Assembly (NCBI GenBank): GCA_018902385.1
Contig: JABSSW010000025.1
Span: 1 to 64,000 of the forward strand
DNA: 64,000 bases
Source of the DNA: Physcia stellaris
Lineage: Eukaryota > Ascomycota > Lecanoromycetes > Caliciales > Physciaceae
Reading direction: 5' to 3'
Of this stretch, positions 38,301 to 50,410 are shown piece by piece; position 1 is the first letter of the stretch; each line of letters begins with the position of its first letter. A model generated the notes under the pieces. That model saw only the letters and a list, made by a program, of their open reading frames with translations. It was not told the DNA's origin and ran no database searches. The position numbers and the translations under genes are program-made.

Positions 38301-38601
38301 CAAAATTGATTTATTTTGTTCATGTATGTTTTGTCGACAATTTTGTCATGACAATCAACTGTTTATTGTGTTTTATACAATGAAAAAAAATCATGAAATT
38401 TGTTGCGTGCGAAATCTTTTATGATCATCATTTCGAAATGCACAATTTTTGTTTTATTTTCTGATTGTTTGTTATGAAATTTATATAAAATTAATTCATG
38501 TCAATTTTCGTTGAATTGAAACGATAATTTATCGTATGATTTATCATGAAATGCTTGTTTGCGTTTTTTGATTCATTATTCGAATTTTTGATTCATGTTT
38601 G

Positions 38602-38870
38602 CATGTTTAAATTTTGTCAAAATGTTTGCAACGATTTTATATCTTGCAATCTATGATCACATGTTAAAATATGACGAAATGTTTGACGCATGCTCGTGAC
38701 ATATTTATTCTTATTCACATGTTCAAATTTTGACGAAATGTTTGCAACGATTTATGTTTCGCAATTTATAATTTCGTAACATTTTTTAATGATTGTTTCA
38801 CATGTTCAAATTTTGTCGAAACGTTTTAATTGACAACACGTTTCGCAATTTATGATCGTTGTTTGCATGT
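38602..38870. repeat. Tandem array of CATGTTCAAATTTTG units
   Basis: Units begin at about 38602, 38660, 38718, 38801 and 38866, with ACGAAATGTTTGCAACG and TTTCGCAATTTATGATC blocks following. Spacing is irregular, 58-83 bp. Confidence 0.7.
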
Positions 38871-38895
38871 TCGTGATTTGATTTTTATGTTTCAA

Positions 38896-39106
38896 TGTAA
38901 AAAATATACGATTGAATGATCAAATGATTACAAATAAACGTAATATTTACGAAACGATAAAAAATATCGTGATAACATTGTGAATGATAATAAAAATGAA
39001 TCGTGAAAACGAAAAAAGTAAAAATTTTCGAAATGTTATATTTTATCGATCAAAACTTTAAATTCGAATAAATTAACGTGTTTAACGATTTTGACATGAC
39101 ATGACA
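38896..39106 (-). repeat. 3' LTR of F2, inverted (211 bp)
   Basis: On the minus strand it begins TGTCATGTCATGTC and ends TTTTTTACA after an A-rich tract. It matches the other F LTRs. Confidence 0.85.
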
Positions 39107-40530
39107 ATTTTTTTTTTAAATTTTGATTTTCAAAATCGAATCGTCGTCGATTTTTTTTGCGTGTAATTCATTCGATTTTTCAATTTTTTCGTTTAAAAAA
39201 TTTCGTGAAAATAATTTTTTGTTTAACGTCAATTTTTGTTTGCGCGATTTTCAATTAAAATTTATTTGTAAATTTTAATGTTAATATTCGCGATCATACG
39301 ATAATTTTTTTATTATTCGTGATATTGTTATTTGCGATATATCATGACATTCGTGATACACGACACGAATATGTTCAAATCAATATTTGTTCGAATCATT
39401 AATACATTGTTGTTTTTGTTGAACAAACGAAAACAAACGTTTTTGCGACGTTTGTTTTTCGCGAATTCAATTTTTTTTGATCGTAATTTTTGATTTTCGT
39501 GTCACGCATTGTTTTTCGACATTGAAATAAACAATTTAAATCAATTTTTGTATGATTCAAATGATTTAACGATAAAACGTTAAAATCAAAATTTTTTGAT
39601 TTTTGAAATAATCGTTCGAATCGATTTTTGAACATTGTTTTTTTGTTTTTTGTTTTTTTTTTATTTTGATTTAACGACGATCATTTTGCGTTTTATTACT
39701 GTTATTTGATTTTAATCGTGATAATTTATTCGTGTCAAATTAAATTAACATATAATTTTAATTTGATTTTTATTTGTTATCGTTCAAATAATTTAATGAT
39801 AAAACGCAAAAAAAATTTTTTTATTTTTGAAATTGTCGTTCGAATCGACGTTTGAATATCGTTTTTTAATTTTTTTGTTTTTCGATTTGTATTTTGATAA
39901 CGATTTTTTTTGTGTCATTTCAAATATAAATAAATTTGTTTTGATTTTCATTCATTTTTATTTTTATATGATTTATTTTCATTATCAATAACAAATGTTT
40001 ATTGTAATTCAAATGATGAAATGTTTATTGTAATTCATGAATCGATAACGTGACAACGATTTCATTTATTGTTACGTTTTCAATGTAAAAAAAAAAAAAA
40101 TTAATTTTCAATTGTTCGAATCGACATTAATTTGATTGTTGTTGAACAAACGTTTTGTCGCGTTCGTTGTACGATTTTTTTTCGTTTCATTTGCGATTTA
40201 TCGCGTTCGTCGTTTGTTTTGATAAATGTGTTAAATATTTAATTAACGTTTTGACGCGTACACAAAAATTCATTACGATCATTTTTTTATTTTTTTTTCA
40301 ATATTATTTTGAAACAATTTGATAAAAATGTTTTTCGCGTTTAAATTGTGTTTCGTTAACGTTGACAATTTGTACAATATCAAAATTGTTAACAATAAAT
40401 TTTGTTTTTTTTATTGTCGTTATTAAAATACGCAATGATTTCGCGTGACGTCAAAATCAAAACTGTAAATTTGTTTTGATTTCGTGATTTCGTGTATTAA
40501 ATTTTGTAAATTTTTAAACGTGTTATAAAC

Positions 40531-41069
40531 ATGTTTTATGTAAAATGTTGTATGAAATGCGTCAAACGCAAATTTGACGATATCGAACATAAAATATGTA
40601 TTTTACGTTTCGAATTGATCGCGTTAATTTGCGCAATGTTTTCGATCGTTTCACGACGACAAATGTTTTACGTGCGTGTCGATTTGCAAATTTTGCATAT
40701 TTTTTTTTTTAAATATGTTCGTCGAATTCAACAATATTTGACGATTTTGACAATTACAATAAAACACAAACGCGACAATTTGATGTTCAATTTGCAATTG
40801 CGTTTGAAAAATACGATTGTGAAAATTTAACAACATTTCATACAAAAAAAAAATCAAATTAATATCGTTTTATTGAAAATTTGTTGTTGCGTTTGAAATT
40901 TCAATTCGTTGACATCAATCAAATTTTACGTTTTATGATCGATTCGTTTTTCGTCAATAAAAATTTTTCAATTATGCGTTTCGCGAATTTTTCGAATGAA
41001 AAAAAAAATGAAAATCAAATTTCGATTGATATTGAAATCATAAATTTCGACGACGATAACGTCGAATAA
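40531..41069 (+). pseudogene. Antisense Cys-containing frame of F2
   Basis: Because F2 is inverted, the frame lies here on the + strand, in open pieces 40531-40830 and 40881-41069. The first piece is the longest version found: 99 residues with VKCCMKC near the start and EHKIC about 20 residues on, then a run of basic residues. Agreement with the F1 and F3 copies is at the protein level, including the charged acidic end (DFDDDN-like). I do not recognise the family; a small zinc-binding, possibly nucleic-acid-binding, protein is a guess. Confidence 0.5.
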
Positions 41070-42150
41070 ACGTAATAATCGTTTTTGAACGTTATTTTTA
41101 TCAAAATCGAACAAATCGTAATCAATCGAAAAAGTCGATACGATAAAAACGAAAATAAAATTCAAAACGATGTTCATTGTAATTCACAAATTTTGATTTG
41201 TGATTTTTTTAACACAAAAACGACAACGAATTGAAAAAACATCGCATGAAAAAATTAATTGATAATTTTAACATGTTTATTAATCATTTGTACATATTCA
41301 ATGCAACGACACAATTATTAAAAAAATGAATTTTATTGATTTTATTACATGTGAAACAATTTATTGTAAAAAAATTCGCATTTTGCGTTTTTTTGTTACA
41401 AATCGTCGTTTTTTTTGAATTTCAAATTTGATTTCGCAAAATTTCGTTTGAACGATCGTTTTTTTTAACGAAAAATGACAATTGAATTTCGATACGTTTT
41501 CGTTTAAACGTTGTCAACGTTTCGTCAACGTTATTCAAATTTTTTTTTTAATTCATTTATTATCACATAATAATAAATATTTTTTCAACGAATCAAATAT
41601 CGTTTTTTTTTTCACGTCGAAATTTTTTATTATTCATTTTTCGTGATCGTTTATCAAAATTATTTTCGTAAACGATTTTGTGAATTCGTTAATATAATAT
41701 TTTTCGAATAAAAACACGTGAAATATTGAATGAATACGTCATTTAAATGACAATTTTAAACGATAAATTTGCGTGTCGACAACGTTTTCAATTTCAAAAA
41801 ATTCGATATATTTGTCGAACAATTTTTTTTTGATCGCATTTGTTTTAAATTTTTGATCGATAATATGATTTTGTTTTTTACATTGTATGTTTTCGCGAAT
41901 GTTTTTTTGTTGATTTAATTTGTTTGCGTTTCATTATTGTGTTTCAAATTTTTTTGTAATTTTTTCGTTTATCGAACAAATTTTGAAATTTTTGTTTCGT
42001 TGTCGAAATATTTTGTTGAACAAAATCGAATTTTTAAAATGTATTCGAACAAAATTTCAAACGAAATTAATTCAATAAACGCGTGTTTCGCGCAATTGTA
42101 TACGAAAACAATCATTAACAACAACGAAATTCAATTGTTTTGTTTGTAAT

Positions 42151-42361
42151 TGTCATGTCATGTCAAATCGTCAAACACGTTAATTTGATCGAATTTAACG
42201 TTTTGATCGATAAAATATAACATTTCGAAATTTTCGTTTTTTTTCATTTTCACGATTCAATTTTATCATTATTCACAATGTTATCACGATGATTCATTAT
42301 CTTTCGTAAATATTGCGTTTGTTTGTAATCATTTGATCAAAAATATATATTTTTTTTTTCA
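42151..42361 (+). repeat. 5' LTR of F3
   Basis: It starts TGTCATGTCATGTC and matches 7109-7321 and 49776-49977. The last ~20 bases have drifted. Confidence 0.85.
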
Positions 42362-42710
42362 AAAACAATTTTGAATCGTTTAAATTTTCGTGAACGATTG
42401 TTCGATCAAACGACATCATTTAAAATTTCGAAAACATTTGTTGTCATTGCGTTCGTGATTTGAAATAATATCGTCATTTTATTTTAACAATCATCATTCG
42501 ACAACACGATCGTGAAATCGTTTCAATTTGAAATCGATCAACGAAACGAATTGATTTCAATTCATGAAAATTCATTAAACGACGAACGTATTGTTGTTGT
42601 TTTTTGCGTGTTGTTTCGACGTATTATCGTCGTTTTCAACGAACGTCGACGATTTCGAATTCGATAATTAAATTTAAATTACGCACAATTGCGAATAATT
42701 CAAACGATAA

Positions 42711-43134
42711 TTGAAAAAAAAAACGAAAAACAAACGTGAATATAAATTGTTTTTGAAAAAAATCAAACGTTTTGATACAACGTCATTTCGAAAAAACGAA
42801 ATTAATTCAATTCGCGTTGTTGAAAAAAAACGAAAACGTTTACAAACGTTTTTCAATAACGAAAACGACGATAACAATAACGACAACGAAAAATTTCGTA
42901 ATAAATTTATTTCGAAACGTTCGCGTTTTCGACGAATTATCGAATTCAAATTCAAAAATTTATTCATTTACAACGTCAAAAATATTAAAAAATTTCAATC
43001 GTGAATTCGAAACGTCGTGTGAATTTTCGACGCAAATTTTAATTATTTTTTCAAACGTCGTATCAAAATCGTTTGAACGTAACAATTTTTTGATGCGATT
43101 TCAATCGAATTATGAAAATCGCATCAAAAAATAA
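42711..43134 (+). pseudogene. gag region of F3
   Basis: Overlapping open pieces here are Lys-, Arg- and Asn-rich. Their position between the 5' LTR and the zinc-knuckle and protease regions makes gag the natural reading. No specific gag motif survives in this part. Confidence 0.4.
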
Positions 43135-44320
43135 TCAATATCGAAAAAAATTGATAATGACGTGATCGTATTTTTCGAAACAAACAACGATGTCGAATTT
43201 TTTGAAATTCGTCGTTTTGATGTAAATCAAAAATACAATAATATTAAAAAAAAAAAATAAATGAATTCGCGACGCATTTCGAATCGTTGAAAATAAAATT
43301 AAACGTTATCGAAAACATCAAACGAAACAAGTTTTTTTATAATTTGAACGATATTTTACGAAAAATTATCACATTCGACGCAATTTCGTTAACGATTTGT
43401 TAAAAAATTTTAATCAAAATCGTTAATGCGAAACGATCGTCATTTTATCAAAAATTTTCAAAATGTTTTCGATTTTCGTAAATTTTTTCGTTCGAAAATC
43501 GTGAACATCAAAAAAACAAAAATTTCGTCAAAAATTAAAATTTTTTGCGCAATTTGATAAAACGAAAAATTAATTTAATAAAAACAAAAAAACGTCGTCG
43601 ATTTGTCGACGAAAAAAATCGAAATTATTACAATTGCGATAAATCGTTTTGTCGTTTAAAAAAAAATTGTTTTTATTCAAAAAAAAAAAAACAATCGTCG
43701 ACGTTAATGCGATTCGCAAAAATAAAAACAAAACATTTTCAAAATTTATCGAAATCAAAAACGATTCGAAAAATTGAAAAAATTTGTTCAAAAATAATCG
43801 TCGTTGTCGTGACGAATTTACACAAAATTTAATTAAATAACATATTCATTCGTTTAATTCAATATTTTTGAAAAATAACAATCGCAAATAAATTTCATGA
43901 ATTTTATCGTTAACATAAATTGCATTTCGAAATCGTTGACGAAAAAATAAAATTTGTAAAATATCGACGAAACGTTCATGAAAATGAATAATTTCGATAT
44001 CGAAAACAAATTTTTCATTAATACGTATCAAATGAAAATGAATGTTCGTAATGACAAAAATAATTTTTTTATTTCGATACAAAAATTTTATTCGTTTCAA
44101 AATTTGATGTATTTTTTGATAATGAATTTTTCATAAATAATAAAAAACAATTTACACGTACATTGATTCACGATGACGTGACGTTACACAATCAAAAAAA
44201 ATCGATTAAAATTAAACATTTTCGAAAATTTCACGACAATGTTAAACGATAATATCATTTCAATGTACGCGTTGATATGCATTATACGAAAAAACGACAA
44301 AACGTCGATCGAAATTTCGA

Positions 44321-44746
44321 ATGAATTGTAAATATTCGAAAATATGTTTTTTTTTTAAATCGACGATTACGTTTTTTTCGCACAACGAACACGATTATGT
44401 CATTGATTTAATGTCGAACAAATTTTCGTTTTTCGAATTTTTGTACAACATATTTAAAAAAAAATTAAAAATTTTTCAAAAATACATTCGCGAAAATTTT
44501 GCGTTGAATCGTATTAAACATTCGATTGTCGATATCGATACGTCAATATTGTTCATTTTCAAAAAAAACGAAAATTTAAAATTTTGCGTAAATTACAAAA
44601 ATTTGAACGCGATCACGATCAAAAACAAAATTTCATTATCGTTAATTGATAAAACATTGAATCGTTTGATAAACGTCGCGTATTTTATTAAATTAAATTT
44701 GAAAAACGCGTATTATCGCATAAAAATCAAAACGAATAACGAATGA
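44321..44746 (+). pseudogene. Reverse transcriptase start of F3
   Basis: A 141-residue open stretch carries the characteristic Gypsy blocks in order: FKKNENLKFCVNYKNLNAI, then the LIDKTLNRL segment and the KLNLKNAYYRIKI block. The catalytic-loop region follows near 44860-44900. F1 has the same blocks at about 1920-2100. The rest of the domain is broken. Confidence 0.8.
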
Positions 44747-47700
44747 AAAATCGCGTTTCGAACACGATACGATTTTTTCGAATACGTCGTGATGTTTTTC
44801 GATTTTGTTAACGTGTCAACGATTTTTCAATTTTCATAAACAAAATGTTTGCAAAATTGATAAACAAATTGTGTGTGTTGTTTTTAAACGATATTTTGAT
44901 TTATTTTCGAACGAAAAAAAAACATTGACGTTCACGTAAAAACGATGTTTAAACGTTTTCGAAAATTCAATTTTTTCGTCAATTTGATCAAATGTCGATT
45001 TATGCAAAAATTCATCGAATTTTTAAAATATATTATCAATAACAAAAAAATATTCATGAATATGAAAAAAATAAATTCGATCAAATCATGATCGATTTTT
45101 GACAATTTCAAAAAATTGCAAATTTTTTTGAAATTCGCAAATTTTTATCGAAAATTTATCGTAAAATACGCGAAAATGTCGCGTTCATTTTTCGAATTAT
45201 TGAAAAATAACAAAAACGAAAAACAAATCGACGAATTCATTTGAAACGACAAAACAATAAAAATTTTTAAAAAATTTATTCGTATGTTTATCGAAACGTT
45301 CATGTTGATACATTTCGATTTCAATAATCGAACAATGATTGAAATCGATATTTCAAAATTCGTTATCGCAAAAATAATTTCGCAATTAATAAAAAATTTC
45401 GATATCGAAAATCAAACGCAATGACATTTCGTCGTTTTTTATTTAAAAAAAATAATATTTGTCGAAATCAAATATTCAACGCACGATCAAAAATTGTTTG
45501 TTATCGTGAAAAATTTCAAACAATGACGTCATTATTTAAAAAATAATCAATTTACGATTATCGTAATGTCGAATTATAACAATTTAAAATATTTTATGTT
45601 TATCACGTTTTTGAACAAACGACAAATCAAATAAATTTTATTGTTAAACGAATACAATTTTGAAATCAAATACAAAAATAAAAATTTTAATTTAACAAAC
45701 AAATCATTTCGACGTTCAAATTACGAAAACGAAAACAAAAACGATAACATTTGTTTGTTTACATTGCAAAACAAATTTCGAAATATCGCAATTGCGAATA
45801 TCGCGTTTTCAACGAAATTTGAACAATGCGAAAAAATTTTTGACAAAAAATTTTAAAAAAAAAAAAATTTTCAAAACGAAATTGTCGCGATATCGCAAAC
45901 AATACGTCGAAAAAAATTGTTAAAACGTGTAACAAAAAAAATTCGTACGAAAATTCATTTAAAAAAATTTTTCAACAAAATTGAAAAATTGCAAATATTC
46001 GACAATGAATACGTAAAACGTTGCGCGTTCATACGAAACGACAAAAATTTTAAAAATTGAACGTTAAATTCGAACAATATTTTACGATATTGATATATTG
46101 TATATATATCAAATGAAACAAATTTAAAAATCGAAATTTTAACGTTGTTCACGACGATTTTTTTTCAAAACATTTCGAAATTGAAAAAATCGTTAATTTT
46201 ATTTAACGAAAATTTTATTAAATGTATATGCGAAAAAATATCGAAAAATATATCAAAAAATGCGCGATTTATCAAAAAACAAAAATTCATTATTATTGTT
46301 TTTACGAAAAATTGTCGAAATTGTCGATATCGACAAAATCGTAAAAAAAAATTATCATTGATATGATTACAAAATTTTTATTTAATAAATGACGCAAAAA
46401 AATTTACGATTCGATTATGATAATAATAAATCGATATATCAAAATGACGATTTACGTTTCGATCAAATTTATCATGAAAACAAATTAAAATGATTAATTT
46501 GTTTTTCGACGACGTTTTTTGAAATATAATTTATCGAAAAACATAATTTCAAATCGTGAATTTTTGTTCACAAACAATTTTTGATTAACAAATTATCACG
46601 CGAAAATTAAACACAAATTTAATATCGTTTTTCATTTACAAACAAATAATTAAACAAAAAAATAAAATTAAATTTTTGAATATTATTTGCGATATTTTTG
46701 CAATCACAAACAAAACAATTGAATTTCGTTGTTGTTAATGATCGTTTTCGTATACAATTGCGCGAAACACGCGTTTATTGAATTAATTTCGTTTGAAATT
46801 TTGTTCGAATACATTTCAAATTTTAATTTCAAATTCGATTTTGTTCAACAAAATATTTCGACAACGAAACAAAAATTTCAAAATTTGTTCGATAAACGAA
46901 AAAAATTACAAAAAAATTTGAAACACAATAATGAAACGCAAACAAAATAAATCAACAAAAAAACATTCGCGAAAATATACAATGTAAAAAACAAAATCAT
47001 GTTGTCGATCAAAAATTTAAAACAAATGCGATCAAAAAAAAATTGTTCGACAAATACATCGAATTTTTTGAAATTGAAAACGTTGTCGACACGCAAATTT
47101 ATCGTTTAAAATTGTTATTCAAATGACGTATTCATTCAATATTTCACGTGTTTTTATTCGAAAAATATTATATCAACGAATTCACAAAATCGTTTGCGAA
47201 AATAATTTTGATAAACGATCACGAAAAATGAAAAATAAAAAAAATTTTCGACGTGAAAAAAAAAATGTTTCGATATTTGATTCGTTGAAAAAAATATTCA
47301 TTATGTGATAATAAATGAATTAAAAAAATTTGAATAACGTCGACGAAACGTTGACGACGTTCAAACGAAAACGTGTCGAAATTCAATTGTCATTTTTCGT
47401 CAAAAAAAAAAAAAAAAAACGATCGTTCAAACGAAATTTTGCGAAATCAAATTTGAAATTCAAAAAAAAAACGACGATTTGTAACAAAAAAAACGCAAAA
47501 TACGAATTTTTTTACAATAAATTGTTTCACATGTAATAAAATCAATAAAATTCATTTTTTTAATAATTATGTCGTTGCATTGAATATGTACAAATGATTA
47601 ATAAACATGTTAAAATTATCAATTAATTTTTTCATGCGATGTTTTTTCAATTCGTCGTCGTTTTTGTGTTAAAAAAATCACAAATCAAAATTTATGAATT

Positions 47701-47812
47701 ACAATGAACATCGTTTTGAATTTTATTTTCGTTTTTATCGTATCGATTTTTTCGATTGATTACGATTTGTTCGATTTTGATAAAAATAATGTTCAAAAAC
47801 GATTATCACGTT

Positions 47813-48349
47813 TATTCGACGTTATCGTCGTCGAAATTCATAATTTCAATATCAATCGAAATTTGATTTTCATTTTTTTTTCATTCGAAAAATTCGCGAA
47901 ACGCATAATTGAAAAATTTTTATTGACGCGAAACGAATCGATCATAAAACGTAAAATTTGATTAATGTCGACGAATCGAAATTTCAAACGCAACAACAAA
48001 TTTTCAATAAAACGATATTGATTTGATTTTTTTGTTGTGAAAATGTTGTTAAATTTTCACAATCGTATTTTTCAAACGCAATTGCAAATTGAACATCAAA
48101 TTGTCGCGTTTGTGTTTTATTGCAATTGTCAAAATCGTTAAATGTTGTTAAATTCGACGAACATATTTAAAAAAATTAAATGCAAAATTTGCGAATCGAC
48201 ACGCACGTAAAACATTTGTCGTCGTGAAACGATCGAAAAATGCGCAAATAACGCGATCAATTGAAAAATAAAATACATATTTTATGTTCGATATCGTTAA
48301 ATTTGCGTTTGACACATTTTATACAACATTTTACACGAAACGTGTTCAT
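47813..48349 (-). pseudogene. Antisense Cys-containing frame of F3
   Basis: It aligns with F1 5149-5695 and F2 40531-41069 and is more broken than either. Its presence in all three copies is the main support for a genuine family gene. Confidence 0.45.
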
Positions 48350-49775
48350 AACACGTTTAAAAAATTACAAAAATTAATATACGAAATCACGAAATCAAAT
48401 CAAATTTACAATTTTGATTTTGATTTTACGCGAAATCATTACGTGTTTCAATAACGACAATCAAAAAAAAACAATAAATTTATTGTTGACAATTTTGATA
48501 TTGTACAAATTGTCAACGTCAACGAAACACAATTTAAACGCGAAAAACATTTTTATCAAATTGTTTCAAAATAATATTGAAAAAAAAAAATGAAAAAATG
48601 ATCGTAATAAATTTTTGTGTACGCGTCAAAACGTTAATCAAATGTTCAACATATTTATCAAAACAAACGACGAACGCGATGAATCGCAAATGAAACGAAA
48701 AAAATTATATAACGAACGCGACAAAACGTTTGTTTAACGAAACAAATTAATATCGATTCGAACAATTGAAAATTAATTTTTTTCATTTCACATTGAAAAC
48801 GTAATAATGAATGAAATCGTCGTTTATTATCGATTCATGAATTACAATAAACATTTTATCATTTGAATTACAATAAACATTTGTCATTGATAATGAAAAT
48901 AAATCATATAAAAATAAAAATGAATGAAAATCAAAACAAATTTATTTATATTTGAAATGAATAAAAAAATCGTTATCAAAATACAAATCGAAAAACAAAA
49001 AAACAAAAAAAAAACGATATTCAAACGTCGATTCGAACGACAATTTCAAAAATAAAAAAATTTTCATTTTTACGTTTTTATCATTAAATTATTTGAACGA
49101 TAACAAATAAAAATCAAATTGAAATTTTATGTTTTATTTTGACACGAATAAATTATCACGCGTAAAATCAAATGACACGAATAAAACGTAAAAAAAAATC
49201 ATTTTGAAAAAAAAAAAAAAAAACAAAAAACAAAAAAACGATGTTCAAAAATCGATTCGAACGATTATTTCAAAAATCAAAAAATTTTGATTTTAACGTT
49301 TTATCGTTAAATTATTTGAATCATACAAAAATTGATTTAAATTGTTTATTTCAATGTCGAAAAAACAAAACGTGATAATTCGAAAATCAAAAATTACGTT
49401 CAAAAAAATTGAATTCGCGAAAAACAAACGTCGCAAAAACGTTTGTTTTCGTTTGTTCAAACAAAAACAACAATGTTTTGATGATTCGAACAAATATTGA
49501 TTTGAACATATTCGTGTCGTGTAAAATATTATGAATGTCGTGATATATTTCAAACGACAATATCACGATTAACAAAAAAATTATCGCATAATCGCGAACA
49601 TCAACATTGAAAATTACAAAAAAATTTTAATTGAAAATCGCGCAAAAATTGACGTTACGCAAAAAATTATTTTCACAAAATTTTTTTAAACGAAAAAATT
49701 GAAAAATCGAAAAATTACGCAAAAAAAACATCGACGATTCGATTTGAAAATCAAAATTTTAAAAAAAAAAACAAT

Positions 49776-49977
49776 TGTCATATGTGTCAAAATCGTCAAA
49801 CACGTTAATTTGATCGAATTTAACGTTTTGATCGATAAAATATAACATTTCGAAAAAAATTTTTTTTCGTTTTCACGAAAAATCAAAAATTATTCATTTT
49901 GTTATCACGATGACAAATCATCGTTTCAATTTTGCGTTTGTTTCGTAAATTTGATCATTCAATCGTATATTTTTACA
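49776..49977 (+). repeat. 3' LTR of F3
   Basis: It follows an A-rich tract and ends TTTTACA. The middle has lost or changed more bases than the other F LTRs. Confidence 0.85.
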
Positions 49978-50185
49978 TTTATCGACAATTCGTTTGAAAA
50001 ATTTTATTGTTTTGACAATTTTGATATTTAAATGTTCGACAAAATAAAATTTAATGTTCGAAAAACATTAAAAATTCTTTCAAAATAATATTGAAATTTT
50101 GAAAAAATAAAAAAATTTATGAAACGAAAAACGTTAATCAACGTTCATAATATTTCAAAACAAATTGTTAATAATCGATTTGAAA
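49978..50185 (+). other. Diverged fragment resembling the F-family 3' region
   Basis: Blocks such as ACAATTTTGATATT, TTTCAAAATAATATTGAAA and AAACGTTAATCAA appear in the same order as at about 48485-48650. It looks like an older relative or remnant of the family. Confidence 0.4.
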
Positions 50186-50410
50186 TGTGTTTAAAATGAT
50201 GTAAAATTGATTCAAATACATAATTACACGAAAATTTCTAATGAAAAGCAAATTTTGAAAGTTTGTAAAAACATATGTAAAAATTAAATAATTTTGAATG
50301 CGTCAAAACGAATTTTCGATTTAACATTCGATGTAATAAAATAAAAATGTTAATTTTAATGATTGATCAAATGTTGATTTCAAATGTTGAATTCGACACG
50401 ATTCGTCACA
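50186..50410 (-). repeat. 3' LTR of D
   Basis: On the minus strand it begins TGTGACGA and matches the reverse complement of the 3' LTR of E (63236-63452), including CACATCGAATGTTA-like and TCGTGTAATTATGTA blocks. Confidence 0.75.

Larger units (their letters stand above)
38896..42150 (-). mobile_element. F2: inverted, truncated F-family Gypsy fossil
   Basis: This is the reverse complement of the last ~3.3 kb of F1 and F3. Read on the minus strand it holds the end of integrase and the chromodomain-like region (about 42150-41330), the 3' region with the antisense frame, the tandem repeat (about 39940-39560) and the 3' LTR (38896-39106). It stops exactly where the 5' LTR of F3 starts, and its missing part is not found after F3. 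The pol part is broken. Confidence 0.85.
42151..49977 (+). mobile_element. F3: complete F-family Ty3/Gypsy chromovirus fossil
   Basis: LTRs lie at 42151-42361 and 49776-49977. Parts: gag (about 42500-43830), with a knuckle-like Cys segment near 43620-43680; protease region (about 43850-44280); reverse transcriptase (about 44440-45130); RNase H (about 45300-45690); integrase (about 46120-46900); chromodomain-like end (about 47040-47480); then a 2.3-kb 3' region with the antisense frame (about 47813-48349) and a tandem repeat (about 48955-49340). It is whole in layout but broken by tens of changes. No clean target-site duplication is seen at its ends; it abuts truncated F2 on the left. Confidence 0.87.

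Noticed and set aside
38602-38870. CRISPR-like array
   Set aside because: Units are diverged, spacing is irregular and there are no distinct spacers; this is a simple tandem repeat in a eukaryotic setting.
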